Source: Adenophora triphylla var. japonica
Lineage: Eukaryota; Streptophyta; Magnoliopsida; Asterales; Campanulaceae
DNA length: 64,000 nucleotides
Direction of reading: 5' to 3'
Assembly: GCA_022495995.1 (NCBI GenBank)
Contig: JAFEMH010000939.1
Location: forward strand, 512,444 to 576,443
Shown: positions 45,236 through 56,500 of the stretch, one piece after another
Layout of the letters: every line of letters begins with the position of its first letter
Position numbering within the stretch: position 1 is the stretch's first letter
Position numbers and translations under genes: made by a program
Notes under the pieces: generated by a model
The model's database searches: none
The model's input: only the letters and a program-made list of their open reading frames with translations
What the model was told of the DNA's origin: nothing

Positions 45236-45710
45236 TGATGTAAATGGGTTGCAGCGGAATAATAAAAGGGATAGGCAAATAATTGAATCAACAACTATTT
45301 GACCCAATTCGAATTGAATCAACAATTGAATTAGGGTTTGAAGAGGTAAACACCAAAAGATGAGAACCTTCACAAGGAATTCAAAGAACTCCAACAAACA
45401 AGCTAAAAGCTTCAAGGTAAAAATCTTCAATTGCAAAGCAATTCACTTTAATTTAATTATCAAAACGTATCCTAAAACAAACAATGAAAGAGAGTATTTA
45501 TACTCTAAACAAAACCCTAAACTACTTGGAAAAGGAAAAGCAAAACAATCCTAATTAAAACACTTTAAAATAGGAAACAAAATCAAATCGGAATTCCAAA
45601 GCCCGCTTGGAAAAGGAAAAGCAAAACAATCCTAATTAAAACACTTCAAAATAGGAAAAAAAAATCAAATCGAAAGGCTTGCTTCTTTGAGGAATACATC
45701 AGATACATCA
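45236..45710 (-). repeat. 5' LTR of the minus-strand retrotransposon
   Basis: 475 bases, TG..CA borders, followed on the minus strand by the PBS. An internal 50-base direct repeat (CTTGGAAAAGGAAAAGCAAA) occurs in both LTRs. Confidence 0.9.
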
Positions 45711-45715
45711 GCAGG

Positions 45716-46199
45716 TCATGTTGAAGCAGTTATCATAAATCGAAAATTAACTAGCCTATTATTCAATATATAAATATCTTGGGCTACATACTCTTCTTAT
45801 TTTTTATTTTATTTTTTTATAGAATATTATCAGGTTAAAAATGGACCTTTATTTAAAGACGGGGGGAGAATTTATTTTATATCTGTTGTGTGGTGTTGAA
45901 TAATATTTCGTTGACATATTTGACCAAAAACTTGAATGGAAGACTTGGTCAATGACAATGAATCGTGGAGATACCACCTCCACTACTAAGCTCTAGTTAG
46001 GAAAGGCAAAACATTCTATTTTTGGATATCTTTTTGCTACCTTGATGATCAAGGCTTGATCAATTGTTTCCTCTTCAAATGAACAAATACAATCTTATGA
46101 TCACTACAATCCTAACCAGAAGTCTCGAGTTCGAAACATGGAAATGCAGCAACGTTAAACTTTGTTGTTGCGATTGTTTTGCCGTTTTCGTGGTTCAAT
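45716..46199. other. spacer between retrotransposon and CACTA element
   Basis: AT-rich, no gene. GGACCTTTATTTAAAGACGGGGGGAG at 45843 resembles a Stowaway right end. Confidence 0.35.
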
Positions 46200-46221
46200 T
46201 CGCACTACCAGAAACAGGTCA

Positions 46222-46570
46222 TTTAGCGACGGAAAAAACAGCGACGGAGAGATTCCGTCGCTATTTAGCGACGGAATATAGTATTTAGCGTCGGAATTAT
46301 TTTGGCGTCAAATTTAGCGACGGAATTTAATTCCGCCGCTAAATTCCGCCGCTAAAAAGAATATTCCTCGAATATTCGTTTATTTCCGCCGCTAATTTGG
46401 CGGTTGATTTACCGACGGAAAATTCCGCCGCTAAATCTTTAACAGCGACGGAATTATTCCGCCGGTGAAATTAAATGGTTTTTTTTTTAATAAACACCGA
46501 CGGAATATTTCCGCCGCCGATAATTTAATAATTTTTTATTTATCGCCGACGGAAATATTCCGTCTGTTTA
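46222..46570. repeat. left subterminal repeat zone of CACTA element
   Basis: Many copies of AGCGACGGAAT and its inverse ATTCCGCCGCTAAAT; the presumed transposase-binding motifs. Confidence 0.85.
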
Positions 46571-46799
46571 ATAAAAAAAAAAAATTCAAAATTTCCCAGG
46601 AGAAAGACCGCCGCCCACAATGCAAGGGCGAAATGGTTTCTACAGAAGAAGGTCTTGGAAGTGGTTGTGGAGAAGGGTATGCAAAATGGACAGAAAATTA
46701 CATTCCCGTGAGAAGCGGAGTAGAAGCTCCCGACACTCTTACGGCGCTCATTTAAAATTTCAAAATTTCCGAACGAGCAAACAAGCGAGATAATCCAAT

Positions 46800-47600
46800 T
46801 CAAACTTTCAAACCAAATTAATCGTACACCTAGCCTCTAAATCCCTCACTCCCCATCCTCTCTCTCTCTCTCTCTCCAAGAATTGAATTTGAAAAAAACA
46901 AATATCGAGCCGCTCTTACTCCTCCGGTGCTATTTCATCTTTAATTTCAGGTAATTCCACATTTCAATTCTCTCCTTCCCCGTCCAGGTCCGAACTGGGT
47001 TCGACTTATGAGACAATAATCTCCAGAGTGTTGTCTAATAGTTGGTTAGTTTCCTAATTTTGGACTAATCTTGTTTTTGTTTTATTTTGGATAAAAATTT
47101 AAAATTGTATGCAATTTACCAATTTGGGAATAGCTACAAGAACCCTTGCAATTCTTATATCTCTAACCACCCTAACCAAATCTAAACCCTAACCCTGAAC
47201 CTAAACCTAACCCCACAATCCTAACTCCTGGGCCCTAACACAAACCCTAAACCTAAACCTAAACCCATACCCTATACACCCTTTATACCCTCGACACTCT
47301 TATCGGAGACATAGTCTTTTGCTACACAATAGAAAAGAGCACCCAAAGTTCAAGCGAAAGGTGATGACATATTTGTTGAGCACGCGTGACCCCTGCCGAG
47401 GCATTATGTGGCTTCCAATTTATCTTGACTCATCTAGATAACAGTGCGGCTCCTCATCAAATCCCAAACTGGAGAAATATAGGCAAAGCATTAAGCATAT
47501 TACCTTTTTTCCCAAGTCCACCCAAGCCAACGCGACAAAATCTCCGGGTCCAAGGCACGCATGTAGCTTCGGGTTGTTGTTGACTCATTTCCATCCATCA
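46800..47600. other. leader-like and captured-looking sequence in CACTA element
   Basis: 46840-46960 has a CT tract and a donor-like TTTCAG/GTAATTCC, looking like the 5' leader of a gene. 47380-47720 is code-like but broken in all frames and not identified. Confidence 0.3.
47008..47160. repeat. 150-bp duplication, copy 1
   Basis: TATGAGACAATAATCTCCAG through GAATAGCTACAAGAACCCTTG; repeated at 48348-48500 in the same orientation. A short run of CTAAACCCTAA-like units follows (47160-47275). Confidence 0.9.
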
Positions 47601-47725
47601 AACTCGATTCGCAAGAAACCAAGTAGAGCCAAGTTTAATGTGAACCTCGACTACTCACTCTTCAACTACATCAACAAATTTAAGGTTGGAATACGTGAGA
47701 TTGCCAAAGTTCTACTACGGTGATT

Positions 47726-47727
<2 letters not shown>

Positions 47728-47759
<32 letters not shown>
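47728..47759. repeat. CT microsatellite
   Basis: Sixteen CT units. Confidence 0.9.
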
Positions 47760-47761
<2 letters not shown>

Positions 47762-48347
47762 AGGCCTATTTGTTTTATACACAGGTAATGTAAATGAAAC
47801 TCGGCTCAAATGAAATTCAAGTTAAATGAACTTGAAATTCACCTTCTTTCTTTCTCAATTATTGTTGCAAGGACTGGTAAAAAAACAAAAAAACAAAACA
47901 CTGGTAAACGAAATGCTAGTACAAATCAACCCTTAACTCGCGCCTCAGTAAGCTCAGGTACAAGAATCTTTTTCCCTTTTGTCGAAAAATAAATAATACT
48001 CCCTCCGTCCCAATAATAGCTTCACCGCGAAGACAATGTACCAAAGACCATTCATGCTTAGGCAAATTATACATCCATTTCTCGGTCGACTTCCCAGATT
48101 CCTTCGACTTCCGAGCAACGCAGAAGGCCCCTAGTAGGGTGTCTTTGCCTCCTAAGCCTTCATCGCGTAGAAGACGGATATGGAGCTTCGATGAGTGCGA
48201 GGAGACAACCCTTCACGATGTCAACATTGAAGCCACGATGTAGATGATGACACGCACCTGCCGCGGGGCCGAGAAAGGAGAGTGCGGTGTCGGCCAGCAG
48301 TAATGATGTGGGTCTTTATTTTCCTGGATATCTTAATTAGTTATGAC

Positions 48348-48500
48348 TTATGAGACAATAATCTCCAGAGTGTTGTCTAATAGTCAAGGTTAGTTCATAG
48401 TTTTGGACTAATCTTGTTTTTGTTTTATTTTGGATAAAAATTTTAAAATTGTATGCAATTTACCAATTGGGAATAGCTACAAGAACCCTTGCATATCTTA
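48348..48500. repeat. 150-bp duplication, copy 2
   Basis: Second copy of 47008-47160, with small indels. It too leads directly into telomere-like repeats. Confidence 0.9.
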
Positions 48501-49005
48501 ACCCCTAACCCCAACCCCTAAACCCTAAACCCTAAACCCCAACCTCAACCCTAAACCCCTAACCCCCAACTCCTAAACCCTAACCCTAAACTAAACCCTA
48601 AACCCTAAACCCTAAACCCTAACCCTATCCTAACCCCTAATAAACCCTAACCCCTAAACTCCAAACCCCAATAACTCCTACAACCCTAACCCCAACCCTA
48701 AACCCTAACTCCCAAACCCCAACCCTAACCCAACCCCTAACCCCTAACCTCCCAAAACCCTAAATCTAAACAAACCCTCCCTAAACCCTAACTCCTGGGC
48801 TCAACTAAACCCCAACTCCCAACCCCTAACCCCAAACCCTAAACCCTAAACCTCAAACCCTAACCCCAAACCCTAACCCTAATCTAACCCCTAACTCCCC
48901 AACCCCAACCCCAACCCCAAACCCCAAACCCTTAAACCCCTAAACCCCTAACTCCCTAACTTCCCTAACCCTAAACCCTCCCTAAACCCTAAACCCTAAA
49001 CCCTA
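48497..49005. repeat. telomere-like CCCTAAA array inside CACTA element
   Basis: About 510 bases of the plant telomere unit in the CCCTAAA sense, mixed with AACCCCTA and AACTCC variants. Runs of perfect units occur at 48590-48625 and 48975-49005. It stops abruptly at TAAGTGGCATAGG, where the next minisatellite begins. Confidence 0.93.
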
Positions 49006-49975
49006 AGTGGCATAGGTATGTGGCATATGGGCATGTATAGGCATGTGGCATGTGTGGCATGTGGCATGTGGGCATATGTGTATGTATAGGCATAGTGGCA
49101 TGTGGCATAGGCATGTGGTATAGGCATGTGTGGCATAGGCATAGCATAGGGCATGTGGTATAGGCATGTGGTATAGGCATGGCATGTGGTCATGTGGCAT
49201 GTGGGCATGTGGCATGTGTGTGGCATAGGCATGTGCATAGGCATGGTAAGGCATGGTTAGCAGATAGGCTGTGGCATGTGGCATGTGGCATGTGGCATAG
49301 GTATGTGGTATAGGGCAATAGGGCATGTGGCACAGGTGGCATGTGGCATAGGCATAAAGTATGTGGATAGGCATGTGGCACAGGTATGTGGCATGTGGGC
49401 ATAAAGTGTGGCATGTGGCATAGCATAGTGGCATGGGCATGTGTGGCATGTGGCATAGGTATGTGGTGGCATGTGGTATGTGGCATGTGGCATGTGGCAT
49501 AGTGGCATAGGCATAGGCATGTGAGGCATAGGGCATGTAAGTATCATGTGGCATAGGTATAGCATGTGGTAGCAGTAGCATGGGCATGTGGCATGTATGT
49601 GGCATAAGCATGTACAAAGGCATAGTGGCATATGGCATAGATGTGGCATGGTATATTGCATGTGTAGCATAAAAGTATAAAGTGGCATGTGGCATGTGGG
49701 CATGTGTATGGCATGTGGCATAAAAGCATAGTGGCATGTGGCATGTGGTATGTGTGGCATGTGTATAGGTGGCATGTGGCATAGGCATGTGGCATGTGGC
49801 ATGTGGCATAGTATAGTATGTGTACATGTGGCATGTGTATGTGGTATAGGCATAGGTATAGGTATGGCATAAGGCATTGTGGCATAGTGGCATAGTGGCA
49901 TAGGCATAAGGGCATGGGTGGCATAAAAGGCATAGTGGTATGTGGCATGTGGTATGGGTGGCATAGTGGTATAGG
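49006..49975. repeat. GGCATGTGGCATAG minisatellite
   Basis: Nearly 1 kb of short units built from GGCATGTG and GGCATAG. On the minus strand the unit contains no stop in any frame, which creates long spurious open frames of Met-Pro-His-Ala-Thr-Cys type. Confidence 0.93.
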
Positions 49976-49989
49976 AAATTTCCGCCGCT

Positions 49990-50165
<176 letters not shown>

Positions 50166-50245
50166 TTAATAATTATTATTGCCAAATTATGGCACACAAT
50201 AAGTATTAATAATTAACAAATAAAATATTAACTCCTAATCATTCT

Positions 50246-50379
<134 letters not shown>

Positions 50380-51059
50380 AATATACCTTCTTTAACATTA
50401 TTTATGTTTTAATTACGAATGACTTTTAGCGTATCTAGGCCAATTTAAAAAAGTGGAAATTATTCTGGGCTAGATGTGTCATCTCCATCCAAGAGGCCTG
50501 CATTTATCAGGCCGGATCAGTACGCGATATTGTCGCAACATATTCTTCCGAACAAGGTAATTTGCCGGGCCGCAATTAAGTATTTGTTCTAGCGAATATT
50601 CGTTGCCGGTGAAATTATAAATTGTATTATTTCTCGTCTAAGACGTTAACCGCCAAAGATTTGCTTGGCCGCTATGTTCTTTCTCTCGCATACAGGAAAT
50701 ATGTTATATAAGTCATTGATGTTATGTTTGTCGATTAACGATTTAGTCGCATGTTTAATTACCGTATGAAATGCCTTGTTTATCGCAAGTTAATGAAGAT
50801 TTCTCAGTGGATCTCTCTTTCGTAACTAGGACAAAGAGAATTTCCAAACGGCTAAGGAAATATGTAAATATTTCGTTTATTCAATTTATTCAAAATTTCT
50901 CTCTTAAACATTCAATCTTAAAATTGTATTAATTGGTTACAACTTATAGATAGCCGAATATCCGGTGATGCCAAAGCTGCGAGGTTAAGACATTTAGCAT
51001 CATCTCCGTACTTGAACGTTCATTTATACAACTTATTTCGTGAAATGGCTATGTGTTTC

Positions 51060-51375
51060 ATACTATCCAGCTACTGGGCTCTAAATTGACGTGGAATAGC
51101 AAGCTATAGGGAATGATTATTACGGCGTCCCGAAAGAAGTAGTCGAGGTGGAGTATTGGGTAAACAAACATGTTGTCTTGTTCAATTGTGATTGGCGGGA
51201 TGCCGTGCGAGGTGTTAAGAAGCACGCCATATTTGACCTCGTCGATGTAAAGGACTCGTCCGTACATAATGGCGACGACGTCTTCATCTTAGCATCTCAA
51301 GCACAATGTGTATACATGACTCTACCTCGTCCGCGACCCGACGGATCAAGCGGGTCTGCTGATGACCAAGGCTAG
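51060..51375 (+). pseudogene. CACTA transposase-associated DUF4216-like fragment
   Basis: The plus frame VEVEYWVNKHVVLFNCDWRD at 51143 on, then GVKKHAIFDLVDVKD and DVFILASQAQCVYM, matches the pattern of the DUF4216 domain that follows the TNP2 transposase core in plant CACTA elements (YYG-L-E..Y....VVLFKCDW.D, then FILASQAQQV). It ends at a stop at 51376. The catalytic transposase domain upstream was not recognised, so the protein is probably truncated. Confidence 0.6.
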
Positions 51376-51615
51376 GAGCATGATTGACAACCTACCCTCG
51401 TCGACAACCACTGGCGTAGTCAGCCATTAGAAGCACCCTATCAAGAGGATGAAATGCCGCCACCTAACGTTTCATCGCCCAATCATCCATTAGATGATGT
51501 CACTCATATTCCTCAAAATGTTGATGAAACCCGAGGAGGATATCTTACCGTTGAATTTTGCCAACTCCCCGCCCCTGCTCAGTCATCTCGCGCACATTAC
51601 TGATATTGATGAATC

Positions 51616-51675
51616 GAGGAAGAGGAAGAGGAAGAGGAAGAGGAAGAGGAAGAGGAAGAGGAAGAGGAAGAGGAA
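51616..51675. repeat. GGAAGA hexanucleotide repeat
   Basis: About ten units of GAAGAG, just after the DUF4216-like region. Confidence 0.9.
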
Positions 51676-51779
51676 ACTGCAGTTTGATTCATCGTAGTCC
51701 GAAGACGAAGATGAAGAACTCCGAGTTTTGTAGTAATTCGTGAGTCCAAAGGATGATGATGGGGACGAAGATTAATAAT

Positions 51780-52075
51780 AGTTTAAAGTTTAAAATTGTA
51801 TCGTGAATGCTTTAGATTATTAGAACTTTAAAGTTTTATATGTATTGTGAATGCTTTAGATTATTAGAACTTTAAAGTTTCATATGTATCATGAATGCTT
51901 TAGATTATTTTTAATATCCGTCGTTTTATATATATTGTGAATGCTTTAGATTATTAGAACTTTAAAGTTTTATATGTATTGTGAATGCTTTATATTATTA
52001 ATAGTTTAAAGTTTTATATGTATTGTGAATGCTTTAGATTATTAGAACTTTAAAGTTTTAGATGTATTGTGAATA
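51780..52075. repeat. 44-bp minisatellite, about six units
   Basis: Units of TTTAAAGTTTTATATGTATT plus GTGAATGCTTTAGATTATTA; one unit is longer with an ATATCCGTCG insert. Confidence 0.9.
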
Positions 52076-52129
52076 TATTGTTTCCTATTGTTAAAGTTGT
52101 ATATTTTAATATTTTTATCAGTAGTACGT

Positions 52130-53900
52130 ATGAGTTCTAGTAGAAAGGGGGTAAGAGGACCAAGCCCATTTACAACTTTGATTACGGGACGCAACCGTCC
52201 CGGTCCCGCAGAGCGATGGTGTCAATTCGCTCACTCAAGCAGTACTAGCTCCACCTCTCGGGGCCGGTACTCGACTACCGTAGATTCTCGAGGGAGGATA
52301 TATGTCCGGATCTCACACTTTATGACCAGTAAGTAACTCTTCATTAATTTGATATAAGTTGGTTCCTTTTTGCTTTATATATAATTCATTATTTAAGTTA
52401 AAATGTTATTGTATAAATATACTTGGTGTGTGGGTAGTGGATACCCCACCACTGGCACTAAGATCGGCACATCAAGGCGGTCTCGGAAAATGACCGATTT
52501 TGGCCCAATCGGGAAAAAATTGCCACAGAGGCGTAAGGAGGATGCGTAATGAGTTTAGGGTAATGTGTTAATGGTTTTTATTTAAAACTTAAATGTTAGT
52601 TTGTTATTAAAATGTTATAATTAATAATGATTATACTCTTTTAGTTTTGTAATGTTATCATTATATGTTGTAGGCTAAATATTATCGGGATCCAGACATC
52701 GCCGAGGCGACGGCTAGATATGTTTTCTTTGAGCGTGTGCCTCACAAGCCGTTTTTAAGGATTTTATTTGTAAATATTTTTATCTATCCTTAATTAGTTT
52801 AATTAACAATGATTATACTCTTTTAATTTTATAATGTCATCATTATATGTTTACAAGATATTCATATTTTTTATAGGTACCACGAAGAGAAATTATTATA
52901 TCGCTCGGCCATGGCGTGACAAAGCCTCTTGTGTCCTACTTTTATGACCGTTGAGGTGTTTGCTCAATTTTGCGAATATTGGGGAGGCCGCTCGCGGCGA
53001 AGGCCGTATCCGAACAAAGCCAAGGCCAACAGAGCAGTTCTCCTGGGGTCGGCGGCGTTGCATACCGGGGACGCTCACGGCCGCCGAGCATCACGACCGC
53101 ATGGTATGTATGTTAATTTAAATGTAGTAGTGTATGGATGCTTTTAAATAGGTTTATGTACGTATGTTAGCTGGGAGCCAATGTTGATGCTATGAAATCC
53201 ATAGTTTTAGTGTAAATGTAGTGTATGCATGCTTTTAAATCGCTTTAAATGTTGCATTTATATATACAATTTCAAAGTAATAATCTCGCTTATTTTATTT
53301 ATAGGAAAGGGAGTATGGTCCGAATATCACTTTTGTGGATGTTTACGCTAGCACCCATATTCGGAATTTACGCCGCCCGATCAACCTCCGCAATGGGTCG
53401 ACGATCGATCCGCTACGCCTTTGTAAGTAAACTACCATTAAATGACTTGATTTTGAATATGTAAATTTATTTATGTACCTTACATTGTGTATATGATTAT
53501 AATTGTTTGTTTTATTTTTCAGCCGCATATCAAGCCGCCGTTGTTCCTCGGCGGAACGCTCCCGCGAGCCCGTCCCCTTCGTGCTCGATGTTTGGCAGAG
53601 GTCACCTCTCGTGGACATCCAAGGAGAGGAGCCCGAGTGTTGTGGATGGGGATTACGGCGCAATGCCCGCCGACGTCGACCGGCCGTCTGAGAAATGTCG
53701 ACTCAGCCCATGTTTCATGATCCGAGGGTCGACACTCGGGAGGCCGCGGCTGAGGAGGAGAGACGCGAGCGGCAAAGCTTGCGGATGCTTTGGGCGCTCG
53801 GTACGCAGATGCAGGAGGAGAACGATCGACGCCACGCGCAGACTCGCAGACAATTGGCGCCGTCGATGGCTCGTCTCGGCCCTGACTCCCAGATAATTCC
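52130..53900 (+). pseudogene. TNPA/Transposase_24-like gene of the CACTA element, decayed
   Basis: Exon-like blocks are split by AT-rich introns: 52130-52330 (MSSSRKGVRGPSPFTTLITG), 52670-52760, 52878-53100 (VFAQFCEYWGG..NKAKANRAVL) and 53305-53425 (ITFVDVYASTHIRN). The NKAKANRA and E/D-V-[FY]-x-x-THxR patterns fit the plant Transposase_24 family, encoded by the accessory gene of CACTA elements, which binds subterminal repeats. The introns carry internal duplications (52615-52680 vs 52797-52860; 53115-53150 vs 53205-53245). I could not join the blocks into one intact frame. Confidence 0.5.
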
Positions 53901-53989
53901 CGGCCCCCGTGCCGATTGCGGACTTTTTAGACATTGTTGTATTAATTTATACTTGTTTGTAAACATTCGAGACATTTGGTACCCCGCGG

Positions 53990-54118
53990 AGCCCCTCCCC
54001 GCCTCCCCTCTCCCCCGCTCCACCCCTCTCCCCTCCCCCGCTCCACCCCTCTCCCCCTCTCCCCCTTCCCCCTTCCCCTCTCCCCCTATCCCCCTATCCC
54101 CCTCCCCTCTCCCTCCCG
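53990..54118. repeat. C-rich tract (G-rich on minus strand)
   Basis: Some 130 bases of CCCCTCTCCC-type sequence with many runs of 4-5 C, potential i-motif/G-quadruplex sequence, just inside the right subterminal zone. Confidence 0.85.
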
Positions 54119-54269
54119 AATTCGTACTCATGGTATTTAGTTTTTATTTGGTACGCCGGTATTTGAATTCTTAGTTTTTATAGTTTTAGTTTTAGAAATT
54201 GAAATGTTATATCGTGTACAAAAATTTTGGTTTTTTGATATTTTAAAATATTTTTTTAATTTATTTCAA

Positions 54270-54866
54270 TCGCCGACGGAATTTTCCGTCAGAATTAATG
54301 CCGAAAAGAAAAATTAATTAAATAAATTAATTTGGCGGAAATTTCCGTCGTCCGTAATAAAATTAATTTAATTAAATTAATTTCTGACGAATTTCCGACG
54401 CTATAATCATTTAATTTTTATTTAATTTTTGATTTCAATGGCGGAAAATTCCGTCGCTGTAATAAAATTTAAATTAAAATTAAATAATTTCAAATGACGG
54501 TATTTTCCGCCACTAAATAATTTAATTTTAATTTAATTTATTACAAATGATTTTAATTTTCTCCTGCCGAAATTAATTTAATTAAATTAATTTTTATTAC
54601 AATGACAAGAAATTTCCGCCACGAAATGAATATTTAATTAAATTAAATTAATATAGCGGCGGATATTTCCGTCAGCCGTACCATTAATTCACGGCGGAAT
54701 TAAATTCCGTCGGTAAAAGAAAAAAATAGCGGCGGAAATTGACTCCAGCCGGAGCACCGCGACGAGTGCAGTAGCGGCGGACCACCGACGGAATTTTTCC
54801 GTCGCTGATTATTTTTAGCGACGGAATTTTAATTTTAGCGACGGAAATTTCCGTCGCTAAACGACC
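54270..54866. repeat. right subterminal repeat zone of CACTA element
   Basis: Repeated GACGGAATTTTCCGTC-like palindromes and TTCCGTCGCTAA motifs, inverse of the left zone. Confidence 0.85.
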
Positions 54867-54883
54867 TTTTTCTGGTAGTGTCG

Positions 54884-55242
54884 GCTCGAACCAAATTAGT
54901 CGAAATTCATATGATGTTCAGAAGATACTCAGGAAAAAAAATGCAAGGGTATTGTAAACTATTTTTTTGCTTTAAGAAATTTATTTTTATTTATATAATT
55001 ACACAAACTACAAAAAAAATGCAGCTAATTAGCATCAATATCTCACTTAACCTGCACATAAATCTCATAAAATGTTGAACTCGTAGATAAATCTCACCAC
55101 CATGTGGTATTATTCTGGTCTAAACAAAGATAAAAAATTCAATATAAGGTTTAAGAAGTTTATTAATTGACATATTAAATATAAATATATATGTATATAA
55201 AGGGCAAATCCAGGTGCGCCAAGCGCTCCCGATATATATTCT
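54884..55242. other. spacer, 3' side of BIC gene
   Basis: AT-rich, holding the presumed BIC 3' UTR. No other gene. Confidence 0.4.
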
Positions 55243-55695
55243 TCAACATCTGTTCTCTATTGGTAATATGGCAGAAGCAGGTGTTCTTCCTTGTTCAACA
55301 AGAGCTCTTCGAGCTGACACCATTGTGTTGTTCCCAAATGAAGAATCAAACACAGTGCAGTCTATCCAATCTTTCAACAGATCCTCTTGACCCCATACAT
55401 CCGGTATACAAACCCGACCCGCCATCTCGGCTCGATGCCTCTTTAGTCTCTCTCTCCCAGTCTCCTCCACACAAGTTGGTCCACTTGCTGCAATTTCTTC
55501 TCCCTCTTCTTCTTTATTTGGTTTGCTGCTCAAAGAGCCCTTGTTCTTGATGAACTCACTGGTTTGCCAAGAGAATCTTTCGGGTTCGGGTTGGTCAAAG
55601 TTGACCCGATGGATTTTCTTGGTTTCTTGGCCTAAAGATGGAGTCTTTGATGGAGTATGGTCTTTGTTGGGGTGATTTAAGTTGTGGGTAGCCAT
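55243..55695 (-). CDS. BIC1: BIC1-like blue-light inhibitor of cryptochromes
   Basis: An intronless 150-residue protein. BIC1/BIC2 bind photoexcited cryptochromes and block their dimerisation, damping blue-light responses; they act in the nucleus. The diagnostic block is TGRERLKRHRAEMAGRV (79-95), then CIPDVWGQEDLLKDWIDC (96-113), TVFDSSF and VSARRALVEQGR (126-137), which matches the cryptochrome-interacting (CID) region known in the family. Residues 1-78 are polar and low-complexity, with an acidic KEEEGEE (61-67), as is usual. The C-terminus is short. The start is the first ATG of the frame at 55695. A strong G-rich tract lies 170-215 bases upstream. Whether it is BIC1 or BIC2 cannot be settled here; the length favours BIC1. 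Confidence 0.92.
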   Translation of the reverse strand: MATHNLNHPNKDHTPSKTPSLGQETKKIHRVNFDQPEPERFSWQTSEFIKNKGSLSSKPNKEEEGEEIAASGPTCVEETGRERLKRHRAEMAGRVCIPDVWGQEDLLKDWIDCTVFDSSFGNNTMVSARRALVEQGRTPASAILPIENRC

Positions 55696-55862
55696 TGTAA
55701 TGGAATCTTGGTTCTGGGTTTCTTTGAGGAATGAATGTGGAGAGAGAGTGTGGGGGTGTTGTTGGAAGGAATTTTTTTTTCTTCTTTTTGTTGAAGTTAC
55801 ATGAATGAGTGGCTTTATTTGCCTATATGTATATGTTTTGTGTGTGTGTGGAATAAAAGGCT

Positions 55863-55907
55863 GGTGGGGGTGGGTGGGGTGGGGGGTAGGGGGGTGGGTG
55901 GGGGGTG
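55863..55907. promoter_or_regulatory. G-quadruplex-prone tract upstream of BIC1
   Basis: At least seven runs of three or more G separated by one or two bases. It lies on the template strand of the BIC gene, 170-215 bases before its start codon. Confidence 0.6.
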
Positions 55908-56082
55908 TTAGTTAACACACGTCATTACTAATGTTTTGCATGGCTTGTAAAAAGTGTAAGTTGTATTGGATTCCAAATTGTGTGGTTTAGTTCTTATTTC
56001 TAGTTAACCAGAGGAGAGAGAAATAGAAAGAGAGGGGGTGGGGGTAGGGTTCCACCTAATAAAGGGAAGAAATAGATTGGTA

Positions 56083-56356
56083 CTCCCTCCGTCCCGGTAA
56101 GAGCTTCCCAAAACTTTTTGTGCACGTAAATTAAGGAAGTGGGAGGAAAGTAAAGATGTTGTGAGTGTAATTTGAAAATAGGAGAGAGAATGAGTGGAGG
56201 AAATAGTAAATTATAATAGTGTTGTGAGTATTAAAATAATGAGGAGAGAGAATGAGTGGAGGAAATAGTAAAGATTCCTTCACAAAAAGGAAAGTGGAAG
56301 GTTATTACGACATCTAAAACTAAGCAAAAGAGAAGCTCTTATTGGAACGGAGGGAG
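56083..56356. mobile_element. Stowaway-type MITE (274 bp) upstream of BIC1
   Basis: It begins CTCCCTCCGTCCCGGTAAGA and ends TATTGGAACGGAGGGAG between TA dinucleotides. Confidence 0.85.
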
Positions 56357-56500
56357 TATGATTTTTCTTGGGATCAGGGACGGCTACAATAACTTCTCAA
56401 ATTCATTGCTTTATTCTAGAGGTTTCTAAACTGTTTACGTTGTTATTTTACATTACACATATTTTGTCCTTTTACTTGTCTATTAAATTATATTAAATTA

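Larger units (their letters stand above)
43811..45710 (-). mobile_element. complete non-autonomous LTR retrotransposon (1.9 kb)
   Basis: Two LTRs of 475 bases (43811-44285 and 45236-45710) begin TGATGTA and end TACATCA. The 5-base GCAGG flanks the whole element. On the minus strand a primer-binding site TGGTATCAGAGC (45233-45222) lies two bases inside the 45236-45710 LTR, and a purine-rich GAAGTGGGGGTGTA (44299-44286) abuts the other, so the element reads right to left. The 950-base interior has two small frames (97 and 159 codons) with no gag, protease, integrase or reverse transcriptase motif. It would need proteins from another element. The LTRs differ at only a few sites, implying a recent insertion. 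Confidence 0.92.

Noticed and set aside
48497..49005. a true chromosome end
   Set aside because: The array is degenerate and is bounded on both sides by sequence of one CACTA element with intact ends and TCG duplication.
49003..49893. 296-codon minus-strand open frame rich in Met-Pro-His-Ala-Thr-Cys
   Set aside because: It is a by-product of the GGCATGTGGCATAG minisatellite; all three minus frames are open over the same stretch.
51494..51743. Arg/Lys-Gly or KRKR-rich open frames
   Set aside because: Produced by the GGAAGA hexanucleotide repeat; different frames give equally simple peptides.
53653..54174. several 90-160 codon frames on both strands in the GC-rich CACTA part
   Set aside because: They overlap each other in GC-rich decayed exons and the C-rich tract; only fragments resemble Transposase_24.
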